Origin: Nocardioides carbamazepini
Lineage (GTDB): Bacteria > Actinomycetota > Actinomycetes > Propionibacteriales > Nocardioidaceae
Direction of reading: 5' to 3'
Assembly: GCF_024614185.1 (NCBI RefSeq)
Contig: NZ_JAHTLF010000016.1
Coordinates: 1,054,001 to 1,118,000, forward strand
Length of the DNA stretch: 64,000 bases
This document shows, one piece after another, positions 52,225 to 59,805 of the stretch; position 1 is the stretch's first letter; each line of letters opens with the position of its first letter. The position numbers and the translations under genes were made by a program. The notes beneath the pieces were generated by a model. The model saw only the letters and a program-made list of their open reading frames with translations, was not told the origin of the DNA and made no database searches.

Positions 52225-53051
52225 CGGCCCGCCGCTCCCTCGTCGAGGAAGGCGCCGACCGCCGCGGCGAACAGGTCCGGGCGGTGGTCGACGGACGGGA
52301 CCCCGGTGCCGGGCAGCACGGCCGAGGTGGAGCCGGGGACGGCGGCGCAGAGTCGGGGCACGTCGGGCAGGGAGTAGGCGTCCTCCTCGCCGCACAGCAC
52401 GAGGGTCCGGCTCCGGACCAGCCGGATCCGGTCCTCCATCCGGTACGCGTTCACGGCCCGGTGCCCCTCCTCGACGCGGTCGAGGACCCGGACGCCGTCG
52501 GCGACCAGGCGGGCCAGCAGGTCGGGGCGGTCGGCGGGGTAGAACGGGCGACGCCGGTTCCACAGCTCGACGAGGTGGCTCCCGTCAGCGGCGGGCGTGA
52601 CGTGGTCGATGGGCGGGGCATCCGCGACCCGGGCGCGGCGGGGCGCGTCGACGTACGGGACGCCGGAGAGGACCAGGTTCGCGATGTCCGTGCCGCGTCG
52701 CGCGGCGACCTCGATCGCGACGACGCCGCCGGTGTGGTGCCCGACCAGGCTCACGTCGCGCAGTCCGAGGGACTCGATCAGGTCCTCGACGGCGTCGGCG
52801 AACAGCTCGATGCGGAACGGCTCCGGCGTCCGGGCCGATGCCCCGAAGCCCAGGGTGTCCATGGCCACGGCGTGCCGGGTCGCGCCGAGGAGCGGCAGCA
52901 CCTCGCGGTACTCGTCCCACGAGCGCGGCGTCTGGTGCAGCAGGAGCACCGGCGCGCCGGAGCCGCTCTCGGCGTAGTGCAGCTGGCCGAAGCGGGACTC
53001 GGCGTAGCCCTTCGCGATCGCCGGTGACCCCGACCTCTGCGCATCGGACAT
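52221..53051 (-). CDS. Alpha/beta-hydrolase-fold protein lacking the Ser nucleophile
   Basis: A 276-aa alpha/beta-hydrolase fold. The oxyanion-hole strand is VLLLHQTPRSWDEYREVLPLL and the strand-4 region AVAMDTLGFGAS. The nucleophile elbow is LVGHHTGGVVAIEVA: the GxSxG position holds His106 rather than Ser, Cys or Asp. A candidate acid (LCGEEDAY) and a C-terminal His (VPSVDHRPDL) remain. A classical serine-hydrolase mechanism is therefore doubtful. Other actinobacterial proteins with GHHTG elbows exist but lack defined functions. It lies 4 bp after the isomerase gene and overlaps the amidase start, so all three act together. N-formylmaleamate deformylase is a tempting role by context only. 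Confidence 0.83.
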   Translation of the reverse strand: MSDAQRSGSPAIAKGYAESRFGQLHYAESGSGAPVLLLHQTPRSWDEYREVLPLLGATRHAVAMDTLGFGASARTPEPFRIELFADAVEDLIESLGLRDVSLVGHHTGGVVAIEVAARRGTDIANLVLSGVPYVDAPRRARVADAPPIDHVTPAADGSHLVELWNRRRPFYPADRPDLLARLVADGVRVLDRVEEGHRAVNAYRMEDRIRLVRSRTLVLCGEEDAYSLPDVPRLCAAVPGSTSAVLPGTGVPSVDHRPDLFAAAVGAFLDEGAAGR

Positions 53052-53055
53052 GTTC

Positions 53056-53769
53056 TCAGGACTCCTCGTTCAGTAGTCGGCCGTAGCCCTGGACCGGTGC
53101 CGGCAGGTCGAGCAGGCGCAGGACCTTCCACAGCAGCGCCTGGTTGCTGGCCACCACCGGGATGCCCAGCGCGCTCTCGATCGCCGCGATGCTGCTCGCC
53201 ACCTGGGCGCCGGCGCAGCTGATCAGGACGGCGTCCGCCCCGCGCGCGTCGACGGCGCCGGCGATCCGCCGCCACTGCGCGGGAGGCAGGCTGCCCTGCT
53301 CCACGGGTGTCGCACACTCGGGGCCACCGCGCGCGACGACCTCGAAGCCGGCGGCGGCGAGGTGGGCGACCTCGGCGTCCTCCACCTCTCGCGGGTACGG
53401 GTCGAGCAGGACGAGGCGACGTGCGTCGAGGTGTGCCAGGGCGTCGAGGACGGCCTCGATGGTGGTGACACTCGCGATGCCGGTGGCCGCGGTGATCCGC
53501 TCGTTGATCCGCGCCGGGCCGAGCAGCATGCTCGCCGCCGTGCAGTTGAACGCGATCAGGTCGACCGCCGCGTCGGCGAGCAGGGCGGCGTGGACCTCCA
53601 GCCCCTCGGCCAGGGCGAGGTCGTCGGCGACTCCGGTGCGCCGGAACGGCATCCGGGTGGTGAGGAACTGGACGCCCTCGGGCGCCATCAGCTGCACCTC
53701 GTAGTCGCACAGGCCGCCGGAGGGGTAGAGGTGGCCGACGCGCGCGGCGGTGCCGAACCCGATGCTCAT
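53056..53769 (-). CDS. Maleate isomerase / Asp-Glu racemase superfamily protein
   Basis: A 237-aa enzyme of the maleate cis-trans isomerase / arylmalonate decarboxylase group. Two catalytic Cys are placed as expected: Cys76 in LIAFNCTAASM and Cys185 in AVLISCAGAQV. VGHLYPSGG near the start and VVASNQALLWKVLRLL at the end are typical of maleate isomerase. The likely reaction is maleate to fumarate; hydantoin or amino-acid racemisation is an alternative. ATG 53769 has GGAGG seven bases upstream. It is the first gene of an operon with the hydrolase and amidase, and a CGTAC-type palindrome lies 20 bp upstream. Confidence 0.82.
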   Translation of the reverse strand: MSIGFGTAARVGHLYPSGGLCDYEVQLMAPEGVQFLTTRMPFRRTGVADDLALAEGLEVHAALLADAAVDLIAFNCTAASMLLGPARINERITAATGIASVTTIEAVLDALAHLDARRLVLLDPYPREVEDAEVAHLAAAGFEVVARGGPECATPVEQGSLPPAQWRRIAGAVDARGADAVLISCAGAQVASSIAAIESALGIPVVASNQALLWKVLRLLDLPAPVQGYGRLLNEES

Positions 53770-53788
53770 CTTGATCCTCCCGCTCGTT

Positions 53789-53803
53789 TCGTACAGCGTA
53801 CGG
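53789..53803. promoter_or_regulatory. Palindromic operator A, upstream of the isomerase operon
   Basis: TCGTACAGCGTACGG matches CCGTAC-N3-GTACGG at 11 of its 12 fixed positions. A further GTACGA half-site lies at 53810-53815, so TTCGTAC...GTACGAA also frames the region. It sits between the TetR gene and the isomerase start. Confidence 0.7.
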
Positions 53804-53827
53804 GATCTTGTACGAACCAGGCAACGG

Positions 53828-54526
53828 TCAGGAGTGCTGGGCGTCGGCCTCCAGCGCGCGGGCGAGCACCTGGACGAGGAGCTCCACGCCCCAGTCGAAC
53901 TGGTCCTCGGTCGGCAGCATCACCAGCTGGGGCGCGAGCGCGACCACCAGGGGGAACTCGGTCGCCGGCAGGCCGGCCCAGTAGTGCTCCTGCTGGCGGC
54001 GCAGCTCCGCGCCGTCGTCGCCGCTCGCGGCGCCCCACTGGCGGGGAGCCTGGTAGGCGGCGAAGCCCAGGGCGAACTGGATGAGCAGGCCGTAGCAGCG
54101 CACGGCCGTCTCGGGTGGGATCCCGGTGTTCACGAGCCGCTGGAGCACGTCCTCCATCGCCGCCTTCAACGACGCGTGGGACCGGGTGACCCGGGAGGAC
54201 AGCAGCCAGGACACGCTCGGGTGCTCGGTCATCAACGTGACGAACGCCTGGGCGACGGCGCGCAGTGCCTGCTCCGGCGTCTCGTCCTCGACCGGTGGCA
54301 GCTCGATCCCGCTCATCACGTGATCGGCCATCGCGTCGAGGATCTCGTCCTTGCTCCGGAAGTAGCCGTAGAGCGTCATCGTGCCGGTGCCGAGCTTGGT
54401 GGCCAGGCTGCGCACGGTGACGGCATCGAGTCCGGCGCTGGAGTCGGAGACCTCGAGTGCCGCGGCGACGATGGCCTCCCGGCTGATCTTGCCGCGGCTC
54501 GCGTTGCGCCGCCCCTGGGGGCTCAT
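53828..54526 (-). CDS. TetR-family transcriptional regulator
   Basis: A 232-aa regulator. The N-terminal helix-turn-helix is ISREAIVAAALEVSDSSAG followed by LGTGTMTLYGYFRSKDEILDAMADHV. The C-terminal ligand domain (PPETAVRCYGLLIQFALGFAAYQAPRQW) resembles the TetR_C class of tetracycline-repressor-like proteins. ATG 54526 has only a weak ribosome binding site. A palindrome (54605-54619) lies 79 bp upstream, consistent with autoregulation. Similar sites flank most transcription units of the locus, so this is the best candidate for its master repressor. Confidence 0.9.
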   Translation of the reverse strand: MSPQGRRNASRGKISREAIVAAALEVSDSSAGLDAVTVRSLATKLGTGTMTLYGYFRSKDEILDAMADHVMSGIELPPVEDETPEQALRAVAQAFVTLMTEHPSVSWLLSSRVTRSHASLKAAMEDVLQRLVNTGIPPETAVRCYGLLIQFALGFAAYQAPRQWGAASGDDGAELRRQQEHYWAGLPATEFPLVVALAPQLVMLPTEDQFDWGVELLVQVLARALEADAQHS

Positions 54527-54604
54527 CGTGGGCCGTCCGACGCTGTCTCGGTCACGTTTCCCATGTCTCCTCTGCTGTGGTGGCGGCCCCCCGCGCCGGT
54601 GTCG

Positions 54605-54619
54605 TCGTACACAGTACGG
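54605..54619. promoter_or_regulatory. Palindromic operator B, upstream of the TetR gene
   Basis: TCGTACACAGTACGG matches CCGTAC-N3-GTACGG except at its first base. It lies between the permease stop and the TetR start, where an autoregulatory site is expected. Confidence 0.7.
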
Positions 54620-54649
54620 CACAGGCTGCCGGCAGGGGGCCGACCGCGG

Positions 54650-55408
54650 CTACAGGTGCGCCCCCCAGTGCAGCTGCTTGGTCTCGACCCGCACGTAGAG
54701 CCAGTTGATCAGGTTGCCGAGCACGCCGAGGATCACCAGGGCGGAGAACATGCCGGCGATGTCGAAGAGCGACTGGGCCTGGGTGAGGTAGAAGCCGATG
54801 CCGTTCTTGCCGCCGACGAGCTCCGAGACGACCATCATGATGAGCGCGATCGGCAGGCCGACCCGCAGGCCCGCGGAGATCATCGGCACCGCCGAGGGCA
54901 GGATCACCCGGCGGACCACCTGGATCCGGTTGAGGCCGAACATCTCGGCCACGTCGATCCGCTCCTGGCGGCAGCTGCGCGCGCCCGCGGCGGTGTTGAC
55001 CAGGACGGGGAACAGCACGCCGAACGCGATGATCGAGATCCGCATGCCGTCGCCGAGCCCGAAGAGCAGGATCGCGACCGGCATCACGGCGACGGCCGGC
55101 AGCGCCCGCAGGAACTCCAGGGTCGGGCCGGTGTACTGCGCGACCCGGCGGGACGAGCCGATCGCCAGCCCGACCGCGATGCCCAGCGCGCTGCCGGCGA
55201 CGTAGCCGAGCGCGAACCTCTTCAGGCTGGGCAGCAGGTCCTGCGTGGTGTGGTCCCACATCCAGTCGTCGCGCAGTGCTCTCGCCACCTCGCTGGCGGG
55301 TGGCAGGTAGATGCTGGTGGTGTGGCGTCCGGCGTACTCCCAGACGGCGAGCAGCAGCAAGGGCGCGGCCCAGGGCAGCAGGCGAGTAGTGAGTGCCGAC
55401 CGCATCAC
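54650..55408 (-). CDS. ABC transporter permease (NitT/TauT type)
   Basis: A 252-aa inner-membrane permease with about six helices. The EAA loop that contacts the ATPase is VAEMFGLNRIQVVRRVILPSAVPMISAGLR. FLRALPAVAVMPVAILLFGLG is typical of SsuC/TauC-like permeases. It starts at GTG 55408 (GTGA overlap with the upstream permease) or at the next codon, ATG 55405. It is the second permease of the operon, so the transporter is probably a heterodimer, unlike the usual single-permease homodimer. Confidence 0.92.
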   Translation of the reverse strand: MMRSALTTRLLPWAAPLLLLAVWEYAGRHTTSIYLPPASEVARALRDDWMWDHTTQDLLPSLKRFALGYVAGSALGIAVGLAIGSSRRVAQYTGPTLEFLRALPAVAVMPVAILLFGLGDGMRISIIAFGVLFPVLVNTAAGARSCRQERIDVAEMFGLNRIQVVRRVILPSAVPMISAGLRVGLPIALIMMVVSELVGGKNGIGFYLTQAQSLFDIAGMFSALVILGVLGNLINWLYVRVETKQLHWGAHL

Positions 55409-56259
55409 CGGTCACCGCCCTCTCGGATGTCGGAGTTCCAGAAGATGACGCGTCGCTCGAGTCCGGCCACGGCCAGGGCGACGATGTAGCCGATCACGCC
55501 CACCACGAAGATGCCGGCGTACATGTCCTCGGTGCGGATGGCGACCTGCATCCGCACGATGTAGTAGCCGAGCCCGCCGCTGCGGGTGAGGATCTCGACG
55601 GTGATCACCAGGATGAGGGCGATCGCGGAGCTGATCCGGATGCCCGCGGCGATGTTGACCGCCGCGCTCGGGATCTGCACCCGGAAGAACACCTGGCGGC
55701 GGCTGAGCCCGAAGATCCGGGCCGACTCGATCGCCACCGGGTTGACCGCGCGCACGCCGTAGTAGGTGTTGAACAGGATCGGCCAGAAGGACGCGAACAC
55801 GATCATCGCCACCGTCGTGGTGGTGCCGACGCCGAGCAGCAGGATCGAGAACGGGATCAGCGCCACCGAGGGCAGCGGGCGGAGGAACTCGATGAGGATC
55901 CGGAAGGTCTGGTACGCCAGCTCGGAGGCGCCCAGGGCCGCGCCGAGGACGACGCCGGCGACGGCCGCGATCGCCAGGCCCTGCAGGTAGGCGCCCAGCG
56001 TGATCCCGATGCCGCTCATCAGGTCGCCGCGCTGCAGCTCCGAGACCAGCGCCTCGCCGATCTCCGAGGGACGCGGGACGTAGACGGAGCTCACGACCGT
56101 CGCGGTGAGCAGCTCCAGGAGGAGCACCAGCCCGATCGCGAAGACCAGGCCCCGCAGGTTGACGGCGGAGCGCCACCGTCGCGTCGGTCTGGGGCGGGCA
56201 GCGATCCCCGTTTCGTCGGCCCCGGGCGCATCGACCCGCTCAGCGGTGGTGGCACTCAT
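55405..56259 (-). CDS. ABC transporter permease (NitT/TauT type)
   Basis: A 284-aa permease with a ~30-residue hydrophilic N-terminus (Ala/Asp/Arg-rich) followed by six helices. The EAA loop is IESARIFGLSRRQVFFRVQIPSAAVNIAAGIR. EFLRPLPSVALIPFSILLLGVG parallels the neighbouring permease, and the two are clearly paralogous. It lies between the binding-protein gene (87-bp gap) and the second permease (overlap). Substrate specificity is set by the binding protein. Confidence 0.92.
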   Translation of the reverse strand: MSATTAERVDAPGADETGIAARPRPTRRWRSAVNLRGLVFAIGLVLLLELLTATVVSSVYVPRPSEIGEALVSELQRGDLMSGIGITLGAYLQGLAIAAVAGVVLGAALGASELAYQTFRILIEFLRPLPSVALIPFSILLLGVGTTTTVAMIVFASFWPILFNTYYGVRAVNPVAIESARIFGLSRRQVFFRVQIPSAAVNIAAGIRISSAIALILVITVEILTRSGGLGYYIVRMQVAIRTEDMYAGIFVVGVIGYIVALAVAGLERRVIFWNSDIREGGDR

Positions 56260-56346
56260 CGTTCTTTCCCTCCGGCCTCGGCCAGCTCTTGTCGTTCACG
56301 ATCGGTGCCGGTGGAGGCCCGCAGCGGGCCCCCACCGGCGTGTGGA

Positions 56347-57342
56347 TCACTTGACGTCGGCGATGATCTCGTCAGCCTCGATCGGGCGGGGGAGCACCTT
56401 GAAGTGCTCCATGATGTCGACGACCGGCTGGATCAGCTCGGGCGTCACGTCGTCGCCGAACTGCAGCAGCTGCAGGCCGTCCAGCGTCTCGTCGGCCAGG
56501 TCGGTGTAGTCCTGCAGGATCTGCTTGCGCTCCGCCTCGTTGGCCGGGTCGTTGGCCCACGCGTTGGTGTCGCGCAGCGCGTCCTGGAACTTCTTCACGA
56601 CATCGGGCTGCTTCTCGGCCAGGGAGCCCTGGCCGAACCAGATGGTGTTGTAGAAGTCCTGGCTGTCGTTGACGGCGTCGTACGGCGCCACGATCGCGTG
56701 GCCCAGGCCGTCGCCCTCGATCTGGTAGTTGAACGGCGCGGTCACCGTGGCGGCGTCGACCTGGCCGCTCTCGAAGGCCTGGCCGACCTGGGTGAAGTCG
56801 AGGGTGACGACCTCGATCGACTTCACGTCGACGCCGGCGTCCTCCAAGGTGGCCAGCGTCGAGAGGTGCGGCATGGTGTTGAGGGCGTTGACGGCGATGG
56901 TCTTGCCCTTGAGGTCGGCGGGCGACTCGATGTCGCTGCCCTCGGGGACCATGATCCACACCCCCGGGTTGTCGACGGTGTAGACCGCCCCGCCAGCCAC
57001 GATGGTGAAGTCGACGCCGGCCGCCTTGGCCGAGGCGATCGAGGTCGGCGAGGTCAGGGCGAACTGGGCGTCGCCCGACTCGACGGCGGCCGCGAGCTCG
57101 GGGACGTTCGCGACGATCTTCACCTCCACGTCGAGGCCGTGGTCCTCGAAGAAGCCCTCCTTCTCGGCGACGAACGCCTGCGAGCCGGAGTCCGATCCCA
57201 CCGTGGCGATGGTGATGGTGGCCGTGCCGTCCTCGTTGGTCTTCACCTCGGAGCCGCCCGAGTCTCCTCCGCAGGCACTCAGGACGGTGGAGGCCGCGAA
57301 GGCGAGTGCGACCAGTCCGCCCATCGTCTTGTGGTTGCGCAT
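56347..57342 (-). CDS. ABC transporter substrate-binding lipoprotein (NMT1/SsuA-like)
   Basis: A 331-aa lipoprotein: signal MRNHKTMGGLVALAFAASTV with lipobox LSAC at residue ~24. The mature protein is a two-lobed NMT1/ThiY/SsuA-type receptor: ATVGSDSGSQAFVAEKEGFFEDHGLDVEVK, SGDAQFALTSPTSIASAKAAG, DLKGKTIAVNALNTMPHL and QVDAATVTAPFNYQIE. These receptors bind small anions or heterocycles (sulfonates, nitrate, HMP, aromatic carboxylates). Context points to the growth substrate of the catabolic locus; a heteroaromatic acid is my inference. ATG 57342 is preceded by AGGAAAGCAGG. Confidence 0.9.
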   Translation of the reverse strand: MRNHKTMGGLVALAFAASTVLSACGGDSGGSEVKTNEDGTATITIATVGSDSGSQAFVAEKEGFFEDHGLDVEVKIVANVPELAAAVESGDAQFALTSPTSIASAKAAGVDFTIVAGGAVYTVDNPGVWIMVPEGSDIESPADLKGKTIAVNALNTMPHLSTLATLEDAGVDVKSIEVVTLDFTQVGQAFESGQVDAATVTAPFNYQIEGDGLGHAIVAPYDAVNDSQDFYNTIWFGQGSLAEKQPDVVKKFQDALRDTNAWANDPANEAERKQILQDYTDLADETLDGLQLLQFGDDVTPELIQPVVDIMEHFKVLPRPIEADEIIADVK

Positions 57343-57378
57343 GGTGTGACCTGCTTTCCTAATCTCTTCAGGGACTTC

Positions 57379-58236
57379 TCAGTGGGTCGCCGGGGAGCCG
57401 CCAGCGCCGCGGCGCTGGTCGGTGAGTCCCATGACGTCGTGGATGTGCGCCCGGATCCGCAGGAACTCCGGGTGGCTGCGCGTCTCGATCTGGTTGCGCG
57501 GCTGCGGCAGGTCGATGACCAGCTCCTCGGCGACCATGCAGGGCGGCTTGCTCAGCACCACGATCCGGTCGGCCAGGTAGATGGCCTCGTCGATGTCGTG
57601 GGTGACCATCAGCATGGTGTTGCCGGCGCCCTGCATCCGGTCGCGTACGTCGAGCAGGGTGTCCTCGAGCCCCTCCTTGGTGAGGGCGTCGACCGAGGCG
57701 AACGGCTCGTCGAGCAGCAGGATCTGCGGCTGGAAGGCCAGCGCGCGGGCGATCGAGACGCGCTGCTGCATGCCGCCCGACAGGGCGCCGGGGTGGTAGG
57801 ACTCGAAGCCGGTGAGGCCGACGTTGTCGAGGGCGCGCGCGACCCGCTCGGCCTTCTCCGCCTTGGAGAGGGACTTGTCCCTGGCCAGGGGGAAGCGCAC
57901 GTTGCGCTCGACCGTGAGCCACGGGTAGAGCGAGCGGGTGTAGTCCTGGAACACCAGCGCCATCTCCGGGGGCGGCTTGGTGATCGTGCGTCCGTGCAGG
58001 CTCACCGAGCCGGACGTCGGCTTGAGGATGCCGGACATCATCCGCAGCAGGGTCGACTTGCCGCATCCCGACGGGCCGATGATGGCGACGAACTCGCCCT
58101 CCCGCACCTGGAACGTGAGTCCGTCGCAGACCAGGGGCCGGTCGGGGGCATACCTCTTGCGCAGCTCACTGACGTCGAGGATCGTGCGCGGCGGAACGCG
58201 CTCCTCGACCTGTGTCGGCTCGAGCGAAGTCGTCAT
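57379..58236 (-). CDS. ABC transporter ATP-binding protein (NitT/TauT type)
   Basis: A 285-aa ATPase, first gene of the importer operon. Walker A IIGPSGCGKSTLLRMMSG, Q-loop ALVFQDYTRSLYPWLTV, signature ALSGGMQQRVSIARAL, Walker B ILLLDEPFASVDA and H-loop MLMVTHDIDEAIYLADR are all intact. The C-terminal LPQPRNQIETRSHPEFLRIRAHI matches SsuB/TauB-like proteins. Palindromic operator C lies 69 bp upstream, divergent from iclR. Confidence 0.94.
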   Translation of the reverse strand: MTTSLEPTQVEERVPPRTILDVSELRKRYAPDRPLVCDGLTFQVREGEFVAIIGPSGCGKSTLLRMMSGILKPTSGSVSLHGRTITKPPPEMALVFQDYTRSLYPWLTVERNVRFPLARDKSLSKAEKAERVARALDNVGLTGFESYHPGALSGGMQQRVSIARALAFQPQILLLDEPFASVDALTKEGLEDTLLDVRDRMQGAGNTMLMVTHDIDEAIYLADRIVVLSKPPCMVAEELVIDLPQPRNQIETRSHPEFLRIRAHIHDVMGLTDQRRGAGGSPATH

Positions 58237-58304
58237 CTGTCCATTCCCTTCGGGTCGCGGCCGCGTCCGGCTGCGGGGTCAGCCGCGTGTGACGGCGAGC
58301 ACTT

Positions 58305-58319
58305 GCGTACGACGTACGG
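58305..58319. promoter_or_regulatory. Palindromic operator C, upstream of the ABC operon
   Basis: GCGTACGACGTACGG matches CCGTAC-N3-GTACGG except at its first base. It lies in the 221-bp gap between the divergent ATPase and IclR genes, closer to the ATPase. Confidence 0.7.
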
Positions 58320-58352
58320 TACAGTTCTCGGCAACGGAATGGGAGCCCGGCC

Positions 58353-58380
58353 GGGAAACTTTTCCCAGATGAAACATTTC
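58353..58380. promoter_or_regulatory. Tandem GAAA-N2-TTTC palindromes upstream of the IclR gene
   Basis: GGGAAACTTTTCCC (58353-58366) and GAAACATTTC (58371-58380) are two palindromes whose centres are 16 bp apart. They lie in AT-richer DNA about 80-100 bp before the IclR start. The form resembles known IclR-family sites (GGAAA...TTTCC), so autoregulation is inferred. Confidence 0.55.
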
Positions 58381-58457
58381 CGGTGGCCGGCAGGGCCGCC
58401 GAACCCGGTGGTGTCGCCACGTCCCCGCCCGAGGGATCGCAGAGAAGGGAACATCCC

Positions 58458-59249
58458 GTGGAGCGGAAGGAAGCCCGCGACCAGTCGAACATGCTGGAGA
58501 AGTGCCTGAGCATCCTCCGGGCGTTCGACGGTGGGGCCCAGCAGCTGCGGCTGTCCGACCTGGCGCGACGCACCTCCCTGCCCCTGTCGACGGTGCACCG
58601 GCTGGCCGGCAGCCTGGTCGAGCACCGCCTGCTGGCGCAGGACGACGGCGGCTACCAGCTGGGCATCGGGCTGTTCGAGCTCAGCAGCCTGGTCTCGGTG
58701 GAACAGGAGCTCCGGGTGGCGGCCCGTCCCTTCCTCCAGGACCTCTTCATGGCGACGCACGAGACCGTCCACCTCGGGGTCCGGGAGGGTGCCGACGTGG
58801 TCTATGTCGAGAAGATCCACGGGCACTCGGACCTCGGTCTGCCGTCCCGGGTGGGCGGCCGGCTGCCGCTGGGCTGCACCGGGATCGGCAAGGCACTGCT
58901 GGCCTTCAGCGACGAGGACGTGCGTGCCGACTACCTGGCGCGGCCGCTGCGGGCCATCACCCGCGAGTCCATCGTCGACCCGGGGCGGCTGGAGCGTGAG
59001 CTGGCGGAGGTGCGGGCCACGGGTCTGGCGTTCGAGCGCGAGGAGGCGACGGTGGGTCGTGAGTGCGTGGCGGCGCCCGTGCTGGTGCAGGGCGTCGCCG
59101 TGGCGGCGATGTCGATCTCGGTGCCGGTCTCGGCCTACCGGATGCCCCAGCTCGCGGCGGCGGTCAAGACCTCGGCTCTCGGCCTGGCCCGGCACCTGGT
59201 GATGGCTCGCGAGCACCGTCGGCCACCGCGCGACGAGATGCTCGGCTGA
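58458..59249 (+). CDS. IclR-family transcriptional regulator
   Basis: A 263-aa regulator. The winged helix is MLEKCLSILRAFDGGAQQLRLSDLARRTSLPLSTVHRLAGSLVEHRLL. The IclR effector domain has DVVYVEKIHGHSDLGLPSRVGGRLPLGCTGIGKALLAF and ATVGRECVAAPVLVQGVAVAAMSISVPV. Members usually bind small aromatic or organic acids. GTG 58458 has AAGGGA eight bases upstream; longer frames lack a site. Two GAAA-N2-TTTC palindromes upstream may be its own operators. It is divergent from the importer and precedes the Mo-hydroxylase genes. Confidence 0.93.
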   Translation: MERKEARDQSNMLEKCLSILRAFDGGAQQLRLSDLARRTSLPLSTVHRLAGSLVEHRLLAQDDGGYQLGIGLFELSSLVSVEQELRVAARPFLQDLFMATHETVHLGVREGADVVYVEKIHGHSDLGLPSRVGGRLPLGCTGIGKALLAFSDEDVRADYLARPLRAITRESIVDPGRLERELAEVRATGLAFEREEATVGRECVAAPVLVQGVAVAAMSISVPVSAYRMPQLAAAVKTSALGLARHLVMAREHRRPPRDEMLG

Positions 59250-59263
59250 GGGGGCGTCATGCC

Positions 59264-59278
59264 CGGTACGACGCACGG
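59264..59278. promoter_or_regulatory. Degenerate palindromic operator D, upstream of the Mo-hydroxylase
   Basis: CGGTACGACGCACGG matches CCGTAC-N3-GTACGG at 10 of the 12 fixed positions. It lies 57 bp before the [2Fe-2S] subunit start. It is the weakest of the five sites and would count for little without the others. Confidence 0.45.
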
Positions 59279-59334
59279 AGATGCACGCTGAGGACAACCG
59301 GTCGCGACGTCCGCGTCGCGGTGAGGAGGATGGG

Positions 59335-59805
59335 ATGCACCGCTTGAAGATCAACGGTGAGCAGGTCGAGGTCGACGTCCGGGGCGCCGAGTCCCTCGCG
59401 GCTGTCCTGCGCGAGCGCGTCGGCCTGATCGGGACCAAGATCGCCTGCGAGCGCGGCGAGTGCGGCGCCTGCACGGTCCTGGTCGAGGGCAGGGCGACGA
59501 TGTCCTGCATCCAGCCGGCGGCCCTCGTGACCGGCGACGTCGAGACGATCGAGGGTCTCGCGGAGGAGATCCTCGACCTGCGAGCGGAGTTCGCCGACCG
59601 CGGTGCCTTCCAGTGCGGCTTCTGCACCCCTGGCCAGCTCGTCCGGGCGACGGCGCTGCTGCGGGACGCGGCGCCGCGCGCCGGACTGGATCCGGAGGAG
59701 GTCCGGCATCAGATGTCGGGCAACATCTGCCGGTGCACCGGCTACCAGGCCATCGTCGCCGCGGTGGTCGACGTCGCCGAGCGCCGGGCGGGAGTGGACC
59801 GATGA
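59335..59805 (+). CDS. Molybdenum hydroxylase [2Fe-2S] subunit (xanthine dehydrogenase family)
   Basis: A 156-aa electron-transfer subunit. The plant-type cluster is CERGECGACTVLVEG with the later MSCIQPA Cys. The C-terminal helical cluster is FQCGFCTPGQLV and GNICRCTGYQAI. Such subunits pass electrons from the Mo site to FAD. ATG 59335 lies five bases after GAGGAGG; an upstream ATG at 59281 lacks a site. The stop overlaps the next gene as ATGA. Confidence 0.96.
   Translation: MHRLKINGEQVEVDVRGAESLAAVLRERVGLIGTKIACERGECGACTVLVEGRATMSCIQPAALVTGDVETIEGLAEEILDLRAEFADRGAFQCGFCTPGQLVRATALLRDAAPRAGLDPEEVRHQMSGNICRCTGYQAIVAAVVDVAERRAGVDR

Noticed and set aside
51253..53769. Direct naming of the three enzymes as nicD, nicF and nicE
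   Set aside because: The hydrolase lacks the catalytic Ser, the amidase is a different fold from NicF, and only the isomerase resembles its counterpart; symbols would overstate the case.
54523..54564. 13-codon upstream ORF ending in ATGA overlap with the TetR start
   Set aside because: GGAG lies only two bases before its ATG, and any open frame before an ATGA start yields such an overlap; no evidence of translation.
56343..56352. TTGACGTC resembling the icd palindrome
   Set aside because: It lies in the coding end of the binding-protein gene and is not palindromic.
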